Shown here one piece after another: positions 35,593 through 43,223 of a stretch of DNA of 64,000 nt (position 1 is its first letter; each line of letters begins with the position of its first letter). Made by a program: the position numbers and the translations under genes. The stretch comes from UBA964 sp031382085 (GTDB lineage: Bacteria > Pseudomonadota > Gammaproteobacteria > Steroidobacterales > Steroidobacteraceae): positions 1 through 64,000 of the forward strand of contig JANMYM010000052.1 of the NCBI GenBank assembly GCA_031382085.1. The letters run 5' to 3'. The notes beneath the pieces are model-generated. The model had not been told where the DNA came from, ran no database searches, and saw only the letters and a list, made by a program, of their open reading frames with translations.

Positions 35593-36381
35593 TCAGGCCT
35601 TGCGCGCTGACGCCGTCAGGATGCCTGTGTATCCGAATTCCTCGTTGTCGGGGCAGGGAATCAGCTGCGCGTCGATGGAGTTGCTCTCGAACCCCTCTTC
35701 CTGCAGGACGTCATGAACATCGTCGACGCTGAGGTCCGCGCCCGGGAACAATCGTGGCCCGCACTTGTATGCGGTGCAACGATGCAGGAAGTGCAATACC
35801 ACCAAGCCCTGTGGGGCAAGCATCGACAAGACGTTTTGCATGCAGTTGCGCCATACCGCCTTGTCATCGGAAATCGCATCGAGGCAGAAACCGGAAATCA
35901 GGAAATCGTAGAAACCGCGATGGCGTATGCCGAGCGGATCCCGCCAGCGTGCGTCGCTGACGTACAGTCCGCGGATGTTGCGGCGCGTGCGTTCCTCGCG
36001 TGCCAACGATTCTGCATTGCCGGCGCCGGGGTTGCCTTCGAGCGCCAGCGTGTATTGCGTGAAGCGCCGCCAGTCCTCGTTCTGACCATCCGCTGCGACC
36101 CACTCACTGACCGCGACCAGGTTGTCGGCGAGCCAATCGCTCATGTCAATACGATTTACATAGCCGCTGGCTGCAATCGCCCGGTGCAAAGTTGGACCAC
36201 AGCCGTATTCCAGCGCACGGTCAAAACGGCGTCCCGCTGAGCGCATGGCGCTGATCTGGTAGGACAACACCGCTTGCTCATCCGGCAGGATGACCTGGCT
36301 GTAATAGGTGTCGTAATAGTCGCGCGGCCGCCACTCTGAATAGTCGGCGACGCGCGGATTGCTCGTTGCGGCATCCGCCAT
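35593..36381 (-). CDS. NNMT/PNMT/TEMT-family methyltransferase
   Basis: 262 residues. The N-terminal WRPRDYYDTYYSQV block (about 17-30) and SAM motif ALEYGCGPTLHR (about 56-67) match the class I small-molecule N/S-methyltransferases that include NNMT, PNMT, TEMT and guanitoxin GntF. An FDFLISGFCLDAI-like block lies near 160. Substrate probably a small amine or thioether (inference). AGGAG site before ATG 36381. Confidence 0.8.
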   Translation of the reverse strand: MADAATSNPRVADYSEWRPRDYYDTYYSQVILPDEQAVLSYQISAMRSAGRRFDRALEYGCGPTLHRAIAASGYVNRIDMSDWLADNLVAVSEWVAADGQNEDWRRFTQYTLALEGNPGAGNAESLAREERTRRNIRGLYVSDARWRDPLGIRHRGFYDFLISGFCLDAISDDKAVWRNCMQNVLSMLAPQGLVVLHFLHRCTAYKCGPRLFPGADLSVDDVHDVLQEEGFESNSIDAQLIPCPDNEEFGYTGILTASARKA

Positions 36382-36461
36382 CTCGCTGCTCCTGTTCTTC
36401 TTCTGGTCGCAGTCTTCTTATTGTTGCGAAGCAATGTTAATGCTCCGCTTGACATAAGAAT

Positions 36462-36529
36462 ATCAGGGTAACCCCCTGATTATGAAAAATAGTTAGACCC
36501 AGCGCTATTTACATAATCAGGGTTGCCCC
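36462..36529. repeat. Clustered ATCAGGG repeats forming a long hairpin
   Basis: Two direct copies of ATCAGGGT followed by CCCC (36462-36475 and 36516-36529). Between them an 11-bp perfect inverted repeat, CCCTGATTATG (36474-36484) against CATAATCAGGG (36512-36522), with further pairing inside. AT-rich for this genome. It lies ~80 bp upstream of the methyltransferase start, so it may be an operator array. Confidence 0.5.
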
Positions 36530-36540
36530 GAGTGATTTTT

Positions 36541-37011
36541 CGGCGGGTAGGTGGTTTTATTATCACGGTGTTGCACTGCAGGATGGCACGGACTCCGCGG
36601 TCAGGTGGCGGCAGCGGGTGCGCCCCGATGATCGGGTCATGTTAGGCGCCACCCCGAGCTGCGGGTGCGCGACTTGGCTAACACTCAGTGGCAATTCGAT
36701 TGGGAATTGCTCGACGTGGCGAGCTAACAGGCGCGGCGCTGGTGCTGCAGGCATGCCTTCGGGATCTGCGTGCCAGCAATTCGCGGCAGCCCGGGACAAT
36801 CAGCGAACTCGTGGCGCAATGGTCGGGGTTTCCCCGATGCGATTGTTACAATCGATGGAATGGGAATGCGCGTCATGCAATATCGCGCGCGGCTGCTTTC
36901 CGCCGAGCTGCGCACGCATTCGGCATCTAATCAGCGTGTCACAATATGTTGCCGATGTCCTGTACACTCATGCGCATCGCATGCGGATTTGTCTGACAGC
37001 GGAGACTTGCG
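36541..37011. other. Non-coding region upstream of the response regulator
   Basis: 470 bp without a convincing gene; the open frames have random-looking composition. One short stretch ending at 36726 (LRVRDLANTQWQFDWELLDV) looks protein-like but is preceded by a stop about 30 codons earlier, so it may be a gene remnant. Two palindromes are visible: CGGGG/CCCCG near 36824-36836, and CGATTGT-T-ACAATCG at 36840-36854, the latter a plausible operator. Confidence 0.4.
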
Positions 37012-37707
37012 ATGACCATGGTCAACAGCGGCATGACAGCTAACGTTCTACCCGTGACTAACATCCGACGTCGTGTCCTGATCGTCGATGATCACCCGAT
37101 CGTGCGTCAGGGGTTGAAGCGCATGATCGATGCCGAAGCGGACCTCGAGGTCTGTGGCGAGGCTGACAGCGAACCTAACGCCCGCAACGCGGTGCGCGAA
37201 CTCGATCCTGATATCGTCATTGTCGATCTGTCGCTGCAGGATGGCGACGGACTCGAATTGGTGCGCGCCGTGCATGCGCATCACCCCGAGGTTCCGATGC
37301 TGGTGCTGTCAATGCACGACGAAGCTATTTACGCCGAGCGCATGCTGGCTGAAGGCGCAAACGGCTACATCATGAAGCAGGCCGCCGCCGATCAACTGCT
37401 GACGGCCTTGCGCACTGTGTTGCAGGGCGATACCTACCTGAGTGCCGAGATGGCAGCCGTCCATAAGGAAGCGGCCAGCAGGATGGGTTCCGACCCGCTG
37501 CAGCGCCTGTCCAACCGCGAACTGCAGGTACTCAACCTGGTAGGCGGTGGCATCAGTTCGCGGGATATCGCCAACGAGCTGGGCCTGTCGGTAAAGACGG
37601 TTGAATCCCACCGCCAGAGCATCAAGCGCAAGCTGCACCTGCTGACCAACTCGCAGCTGATCAAGTACGCGATGAACCTGCACGCCGGACGTCGCGAAGC
37701 TTTTTGA
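37012..37707 (+). CDS. NarL/FixJ-type response regulator
   Basis: 231 residues: a receiver domain (about 20-135) with acidic pair in VDDHP (about 26), phospho-acceptor Asp in IVIVDLSLQ (about 71) and Lys in YIMKQ; then a LuxR-type helix-turn-helix (LSNRELQVLNLVGGGISSRD near 166, KTVESHRQSIKRKL near 196). No histidine kinase is adjacent, so it is an orphan here. Confidence 0.92.
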   Translation: MTMVNSGMTANVLPVTNIRRRVLIVDDHPIVRQGLKRMIDAEADLEVCGEADSEPNARNAVRELDPDIVIVDLSLQDGDGLELVRAVHAHHPEVPMLVLSMHDEAIYAERMLAEGANGYIMKQAAADQLLTALRTVLQGDTYLSAEMAAVHKEAASRMGSDPLQRLSNRELQVLNLVGGGISSRDIANELGLSVKTVESHRQSIKRKLHLLTNSQLIKYAMNLHAGRREAF

Positions 37708-37778
37708 GCCCGTCGGCCGCTCGCGTTTAAACCTTCGATCGATCTGGATCCTCTAACCTGCAGGGAGAGGGGGGGTTC

Positions 37779-38279
37779 ATGGCGGCATCCGCAACGGCAT
37801 TTGAGTCGATATACCGGGAGCATTGCCCGTCTGTATTCGGCCTGTGCTTGCGGCTGACTCGGGACCCGGCCATAGCCGAGGATGCCACCCAGGAAACCTT
37901 TCTGCGCGCCTGGCGCGCGCTTGCCCGGTTTGAGTCCCGCTCTGCGGTCGCAACCTGGTTGCATCGCATCGCGGTCAATGTGGTCATGGAAACACGGCGC
38001 CGCAAGTCGGCACAGATGCTGACTTTTGTGGCCGAACCGCTGCCGGAACGCGACGGCGAATGGCTGCTCGACACGCCGGTGGAGGTGGCCGAGCTCGAGG
38101 CCGCGGTGCTGGCGCTGCCGCAAGGCGCGCGCGATGTGCTGGTGTTGAGTGGGATCTACGAATATTCACACCAGGAAACGGCGGCGATGTTAGGTATAGC
38201 GGTGGGCACCTGCAAGGCGCAGCTGCATCGCGCGCGGCGCCTGCTGACTGACAAACTGTCGCCGGAGGTTGCAGCATGA
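37779..38279 (+). CDS. ECF sigma factor
   Basis: 166-residue sigma-70-family extracytoplasmic-function factor with region 2 (DPAIAEDATQETFLRAWRAL, about 28-47) and region 4 (YEYSHQETAAMLGIAVGTCK, about 127-146). It overlaps its anti-sigma gene by ATGA. Confidence 0.93.
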   Translation: MAASATAFESIYREHCPSVFGLCLRLTRDPAIAEDATQETFLRAWRALARFESRSAVATWLHRIAVNVVMETRRRKSAQMLTFVAEPLPERDGEWLLDTPVEVAELEAAVLALPQGARDVLVLSGIYEYSHQETAAMLGIAVGTCKAQLHRARRLLTDKLSPEVAA

Positions 38280-38785
38280 CAACCGAAGTTACGCAGCGAG
38301 TGCGTTCGCTCGCCGAATTGCCGCGCGGCATCGAGCCGCCCCGTGACCTGTGGCCGGCGATCGCGGCGCAGATCACCGGTGAACAGCGCCAGCCCACGGC
38401 CCAGCCGCGCTGGCAATGGGCGCTGGCCGCCGGCCTTGCGGCCCTGACGATCGGCGTGCTGTTAGGCCGGGTGTCGGTGGCGCCGCAGGCCGAAGTGACC
38501 GCAAGCAGTGCGGATATCTCGCGCGGCGCACTTTTCGACGCGAAGTTCGTGGCGCAGCGCAACCAGTTGCGGGCATCGGTTCTGCAGAAGGTCGAGGCAC
38601 TGCCGCCGGCGGAGCGCGACAAGCTGCTGGGCAGCGTGACCGTGTTGCGGCGCGCGGTCGAGGACATCCAGAGCGCTCTCGGCAAAGACCCGGGCAACGC
38701 GCTGCTGCAGGAATTGCTGGTCAATGCCTGCCAGGACGAGATGATCAATTTAAGCGACATCAGGAATTCGGAGACCAAACTATGA
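38276..38785 (+). CDS. Anti-sigma factor (single-pass membrane)
   Basis: 169 residues: a short cytosolic N-terminus without the zinc-finger HxxxCxxC motif, one transmembrane helix (about 43-62), and a periplasmic helical domain. Its position, overlapping the ECF gene before and DUF4097 gene after, identifies it as the cognate regulator (inference from context). Confidence 0.75.
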   Translation: MTTEVTQRVRSLAELPRGIEPPRDLWPAIAAQITGEQRQPTAQPRWQWALAAGLAALTIGVLLGRVSVAPQAEVTASSADISRGALFDAKFVAQRNQLRASVLQKVEALPPAERDKLLGSVTVLRRAVEDIQSALGKDPGNALLQELLVNACQDEMINLSDIRNSETKL

Positions 38786-39672
38786 AAACTTCCATGCCGG
38801 TAATTTTGTTAGCAGGTTGGTCGGCGGTCGCCGGCGCGGCAACGCCGATCGACAAGCGGGTCGCGGCGGCGCCGGGCAACGCGGTTCGCTTGGTCAACGT
38901 CGCGGGCGCCATCAATGTCGTCGGCGGCACGCAGCCCGAGGTGCATGTGACCGGCACCCTCGGCAGCGGCGTCGAGCGGGTGGATGTCCTCAATGACGCC
39001 GGCACGATTGTCGTGCGCGTGGTGTTGCCGAAGACAACCCGTTACAACCGCGATGGCGAAGCGATGCTGACTGTCACCATCCCGGCCAGCAGCCGTCTTG
39101 AGACCAGCACTGTCAGCGCGGACCAGAACGTGCAGGGCATAACCGGGGCCACGCAACTGTCCAGCGTAAGTGGCGACCTTGATGCCCGGCTGGCCTCGAC
39201 CGATGTGCAGGTCAAAACCGTGAGCGGCGATATCGATCTTCAAGGGTCGGGCAAGGCCGCCAAATGGCGGGTCTCTACGGTGAGCGGCGATGTAAAACTG
39301 CTGCGAGCGGCGGGGGCACTGGAGCTCAGCACCGTGAGCGGAGATTCGCAGCTTGAGCTCGATCAGTTGACCAGTTTCCGGGGCCGGACGACCTCGGGCG
39401 ACATGCAGCTGCGCGGGCGTGTGCTGCGCGGTGCGGACATCAGCTATGAGTCGGTGAGTGGCGATCTCGGCATCGCCGTGGGTACCGAAGCCGGCATGGC
39501 GATCGACGCTTCGACCTTCAGTGGCGATATCAGCACCTGCTTCGGTGTGCAGGGTAAGCCGACCAGCGAATACTCGCCCGGCGAGAAACTGTCGACCCGG
39601 CGGGGAGAGGGTGGTGCGAATGTCCGGGTCAAGACGCTGAGCGGGGACGTGAATATCTGCGATCACCCGTAA
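38782..39672 (+). CDS. DUF4097 adhesin-like beta-repeat exported protein
   Basis: 296 residues with a signal peptide (about 1-20) and seven or more ~18-20-residue repeats with the core VSGD (e.g. SSVSGDL, KTVSGDI, STVSGDV, STVSGDS), building a beta-solenoid-like DUF4097 domain. Third gene of the ECF operon, so a likely target and output of that sigma/anti-sigma pair. Function unknown. Confidence 0.88.
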   Translation: MKTSMPVILLAGWSAVAGAATPIDKRVAAAPGNAVRLVNVAGAINVVGGTQPEVHVTGTLGSGVERVDVLNDAGTIVVRVVLPKTTRYNRDGEAMLTVTIPASSRLETSTVSADQNVQGITGATQLSSVSGDLDARLASTDVQVKTVSGDIDLQGSGKAAKWRVSTVSGDVKLLRAAGALELSTVSGDSQLELDQLTSFRGRTTSGDMQLRGRVLRGADISYESVSGDLGIAVGTEAGMAIDASTFSGDISTCFGVQGKPTSEYSPGEKLSTRRGEGGANVRVKTLSGDVNICDHP

Positions 39673-39711
39673 GCGCAGGAAACCGGCACCGGGCTTCCTT
39701 ACAATCCAGGG

Positions 39712-40992
39712 GTGACGTGGATCAAAAGACTGCTGTGGGCGATTCTGGGACTGGCGGCGCTAGCGGTCCTCGGTGCCGTGGTCCTGACGCAATTCGTCGA
39801 CCCTGACAGGTATCGTGGCACGATCGAAACCGCGGTCCGCGACGCCACCGGCCGCGAGCTGCACCTCAAGGGCAAGCTGCAGCTGAGCTGGTTCCCCTGG
39901 CTCGCCATTACGACCAAGGATGGTCAAATCGCCGGCGCTCCCGGGACACCGACGCTTGTTAGCTGGCGCGAGGCGCGCGTCGGCGCCCGGCTCCTGCCGC
40001 TGATCGCCGGGCGGCTCGTGATCGATCGTATTCGCGCCGACGGCCTGGTGCTGCGGCTGCATCGTGACGCGGCCGGGCATTCGAACTGGGAAATTCCTCA
40101 GCCGGCGTCGGCTAACAAACGTGGCAGCCGGCCGCTGACCATCGCCGGCCTCGACCTGCGGGACGCGACGGTTGACTATGTGGATGAGGCGCAGGGCAGC
40201 CACTGGCAGGCCTGCCACGTCGATCTGGCCAGTTCGGCGCTGCTGACGCAGCAGCCGGTGAAAGTGCGGGGTCAGCTGACGGCGTCGATCGGTGACGCCG
40301 TGGCCTGCGACAGCGGGCTAACAGCCACGTTTTCCGCCGAGCATCGCACCGTGCCCGACGGTTTCGAGGTACGTAACCTGCAACTCGTGTTCAAGCAGGG
40401 CGGCCTGCAGTTCGCGGTGCCCGAGCTGCGGGCGGATCTCAAGATGCAGAGTTTTCTGGTGCCCTCCTGGAATCTGGCCGTCGGCGGCGGCAAAGTAGCA
40501 GGCGGCCCGCTGCGGGCCACCTTCGTCCCGGCGCTGGCACTCGGCACGCCGGTCGCGTTCGAGCGGTTGTCACTGCGCGAGCTGGCAGCCGCGTTAGGCG
40601 TCGGGTTGCCGCGCAGTCGCGACGCCACCGTGTTAGGGAATATCAAGGGAACGGCGTCATTCACCTGGTACCGATCCGAGGTGGAATTTCGCAGCGCGCA
40701 TTTGCAGGTCGATGACAGCCAGCTCAAGGGCTATGTCCGCCGCGGACCCGATGCCTCGGCGCCCTGGGAGTTCGACTGGCAGATCGATGAATTGCAGCTC
40801 GGGCGCTACCTGCCGGCGCGCGATCCGAGCAAGCCTTACAAATTCCCCTCCGGGGATCTGCAGAAACTGCAGGCGCGCGGCCGCTTGTCAGTCGCCACGC
40901 TGCACTGGCAGGACATCGTGGCGCGCGATGCGCAGGTCGTGCTCGAGTTGCAGGGCGGCGAGTTGCGCACCGTCGGCGACAGCAAGAAATGA
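39712..40992 (+). CDS. AsmA-family protein, short form
   Basis: 426 residues: an N-terminal transmembrane anchor (about 5-27) and an AsmA N-domain with FVDPDRYRGTIETAVRDATGRELHLKG (about 28-54). AsmA-like proteins sit in the envelope and are implicated in lipid transfer between membranes. Many members are 600+ residues; this one ends soon after the middle region and lacks the usual C-terminal AsmA_2 part. GTG start 39712; overlaps mutY by ATGA. Confidence 0.8.
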   Translation: MTWIKRLLWAILGLAALAVLGAVVLTQFVDPDRYRGTIETAVRDATGRELHLKGKLQLSWFPWLAITTKDGQIAGAPGTPTLVSWREARVGARLLPLIAGRLVIDRIRADGLVLRLHRDAAGHSNWEIPQPASANKRGSRPLTIAGLDLRDATVDYVDEAQGSHWQACHVDLASSALLTQQPVKVRGQLTASIGDAVACDSGLTATFSAEHRTVPDGFEVRNLQLVFKQGGLQFAVPELRADLKMQSFLVPSWNLAVGGGKVAGGPLRATFVPALALGTPVAFERLSLRELAAALGVGLPRSRDATVLGNIKGTASFTWYRSEVEFRSAHLQVDDSQLKGYVRRGPDASAPWEFDWQIDELQLGRYLPARDPSKPYKFPSGDLQKLQARGRLSVATLHWQDIVARDAQVVLELQGGELRTVGDSKK

Positions 40993-42092
40993 CCAGTCAT
41001 ACTGTAAGTTTCGCATCCCGCTTGTTAGCCTGGTTTGACGATCATGGCCGCCATGACCTGCCATGGCAGCAGGATCGCAGCCCGTACCGGGTCTGGGTGT
41101 CCGAGATCATGCTGCAGCAGACACAGGTGGCCACCGTGATCCCGTATTTCGAGCGTTTCATGGCGCGCTTCCCGGAGGTGCTGAGTCTTGCCCGCGCGCC
41201 GCTCGATGAAGTGCTGAATCTCTGGACCGGACTGGGCTACTACGCCAGGGCGCGCAACCTGCAGCGTGCGGCGCGGGTGATCGCCCTGCAGCATGGCGGC
41301 GAATTTCCGACGGACTTCGCGGCCGTGCAGGAATTGCCGGGCATCGGCCGCTCGACCGCCGGCGCGATCCTCGCGCAGGCGCTGGGACAGCGGCACGCGA
41401 TCCTCGATGGCAATGTGCGGCGCGTGCTGGCGCGGCGGCATTTGTTAGAGGGCGACCTGACAACGAGCGCGGCGCAGGCGCGTTTGTGGCAGCTCGCGCA
41501 GGAACTCACGCCGCAGGCACGCCTCAGCGACTACACGCAGGCGATCATGGATCTCGGCGCCACCTGCTGCAACCGCGCGCGGCCGGCCTGTGAGCGCTGC
41601 CCGGTGGCCGGGGATTGCGGCGCGCGGCTGGTGGGACGGCAGGCGGAGCTGCCCGCGCCCAAATCGAAACTGGCAGTGCGCAGGGCCCGGCCACAGCGCC
41701 GCACCGTGATGTTGTTAGCTCGCGCGCCGACCGGCGCGGTGCTGCTGGAGCGACGGCCGGAGTCCGGTATCTGGGGCGGCCTGTGGTGCCCGCCGGAATT
41801 TTCCAACGCCGCCGATGCCCGGGAGAGAGGCGCAAGTTTGTTAGGTATCGATACCTGGCCGGCGGCGCCGCTGGCGACCATACGCCACAGCTTCACGCAT
41901 TTTGATCTCGACATCGAGCCCTGGCTGGTGCCGCTGGCTGCGGCGCAGGTTCCGAACCGGGTCGCGGATGAGGATGCGCCTTCGGCCCGCGCCACAGTCT
42001 GGTATAACGCAGCGCGGCCCGAGCAGTCGCTCGGACTGCCGGCGCCAGTCAAGGCGCTGCTCGATGAGCTCGCTGCTAACAGGAATGAATAA
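40989..42092 (+). CDS. mutY: A/G-specific adenine glycosylase MutY
   Basis: 367 residues. Catalytic Glu in VSEIMLQQTQVATVIPYF (about 36-53), helix-hairpin-helix ELPGIGRSTAGAIL, catalytic Asp in ILDGNVRRVL, and [4Fe-4S] ligands with C-x6-C-x2-C-x5-C spacing near 191-206. A NUDIX-like C-terminal domain follows. Removes adenine opposite 8-oxoguanine, complementing mutM at 14.3 kb. Confidence 0.96.
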   Translation: MTSHTVSFASRLLAWFDDHGRHDLPWQQDRSPYRVWVSEIMLQQTQVATVIPYFERFMARFPEVLSLARAPLDEVLNLWTGLGYYARARNLQRAARVIALQHGGEFPTDFAAVQELPGIGRSTAGAILAQALGQRHAILDGNVRRVLARRHLLEGDLTTSAAQARLWQLAQELTPQARLSDYTQAIMDLGATCCNRARPACERCPVAGDCGARLVGRQAELPAPKSKLAVRRARPQRRTVMLLARAPTGAVLLERRPESGIWGGLWCPPEFSNAADARERGASLLGIDTWPAAPLATIRHSFTHFDLDIEPWLVPLAAAQVPNRVADEDAPSARATVWYNAARPEQSLGLPAPVKALLDELAANRNE

Positions 42093-42378
42093 AGTGAACA
42101 CCAACACCCGAACCGTATTTTGCGCGTTGCTCAAGAAAGAGGCGCCGGGCCTCAAGGCGCCGCCGTACCCGGGCGCGCTCGGGCAGCGGATTTTCAACGA
42201 AATCAGCCAGGAAGCCTGGGGCCAGTGGGTCAGGCACATGACGACGCTGATCAACGAAAACCGCTTGACCCCGATCGAACCCAAGGCGCGCGCTTTCCTG
42301 GCCGCAGAGATGGAAAAGTTCCTGTTCGGCGGCGGATCCGCCAAGCCGGAAGGGTTCAAGGGAGCCTCTGACAAATAA
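42085..42378 (+). CDS. yggX: YggX, Fe(II) trafficking/oxidative damage protection protein
   Basis: 97 residues from ATG 42085; a GTG at 42094 is also possible. The family core TVFCALLKKEAPGL with its single conserved Cys and GQRIFNEISQEAWGQW is clear. It protects iron-sulfur enzymes such as MutY, and the mutY-yggX pair is conserved; here it overlaps the mutY end by 8 bp. Confidence 0.95.
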   Translation: MNKVNTNTRTVFCALLKKEAPGLKAPPYPGALGQRIFNEISQEAWGQWVRHMTTLINENRLTPIEPKARAFLAAEMEKFLFGGGSAKPEGFKGASDK

Positions 42379-42400
42379 AGTCATTGGACGTCAATGACTT
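42378..42400 (+). terminator. Stem-loop directly after yggX
   Basis: Perfect 9-bp stem AAGTCATTG / CAATGACTT with a 5-nt loop, beginning in the yggX stop codon. It is not followed by a U-run, so it may be a terminator or a 3'-end stabilising hairpin. Confidence 0.45.
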
Positions 42401-42414
42401 GGCGGGATAGTTGC

Positions 42415-42443
42415 TTGACGCGCCGCCGGGGCGCCGTTCTAAT
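42415..42443 (+). promoter_or_regulatory. Promoter of tRNA-Phe
   Basis: -35 TTGACG (42415-42420), 17-bp spacer, -10 TCTAAT (42438-42443), then a GC-rich discriminator typical of stringently controlled stable-RNA promoters. It lies 35 bp before the tRNA. Confidence 0.7.
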
Positions 42444-42478
42444 AGCGCCCCCCGTCCTGGGGCAGCCAAAAAAACCAT

Positions 42479-42554
<76 letters not shown>

Positions 42555-42569
42555 TTTCCAGCAGGTTCC

Positions 42570-43050
42570 GTTCCGGACACATGGGTTACCAACTTCGCGT
42601 TGCTGCACCTGGGGCTGGACCCCAGCAGCGAGCGAGCGGAGGATCTCGTCAGGGTTGAGTATCTGTTAGGTAACTCGCGTGATACCGTACGCTATATCGA
42701 CAATTATCGCGGCGACGCGGATCTGGCATCCGGGGATATCTGTATCAAGCCGGCCTCGGCATGCTCTGGATCGATTTGTTAGCTATCCCGGCCGACGCGC
42801 CGCACGTCGATGCCGCCTACAAATTTTCGAATTTCATTCTGCAGCCCGAGGCCATTGCACAGGTGACCAATGCCACGCGGTTCGCGAATGCCAGTCGTGC
42901 GTCACTGCCGTGGATCAAAGACGAACTTAAAAAGAATCCACTGATATATCCGGATCCGAAAACCATGTCCCGCCGGAAACCCGGATGTTCACGAGAATAC
43001 AGAACCGGCGGCCAGCCGCACGCTGACCTGTGCACGATGGCGCGGAGTTG
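42570..43050 (+). pseudogene. Remnant of a PotF-like polyamine-binding protein gene
   Basis: Two frames carry adjacent pieces of a periplasmic polyamine-binding protein. The first (about 42580-42740) reads LGLDPSSERAEDLVRVEYLL then DTVRYIDNYRGDADLASGDI. The second, shifted (about 42755-42970), reads MLWIDLLAIPADAPHVDAAY then PEAIAQVTNATRFANASRAS. Both match the C-terminal half of PotF/PotD in order. The N-terminal half is absent, and the segment between the two pieces is deleted and frame-shifted, so the gene is dead. It begins just after tRNA-Phe. Confidence 0.8.
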
Positions 43051-43223
43051 ATCTGCCAGGCAGCAAATGCCCCTGGTCCCGATAAATTTGACGAAACCGC
43101 CAGTGGCGAGCAATGTCCCATCATGTTTGGCAGAATGCGAAGACGTTGAACCATTTGACGGCTGGCAACGACCGAAACAATGAGAACGATGTGGGTCAAG
43201 GCCCGATTCACTGGGAGATCGCG

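Noticed and set aside
36618..37043. 141-codon frame before the response regulator
   Set aside because: Cys/Arg-rich random composition and overlap with the response-regulator start.
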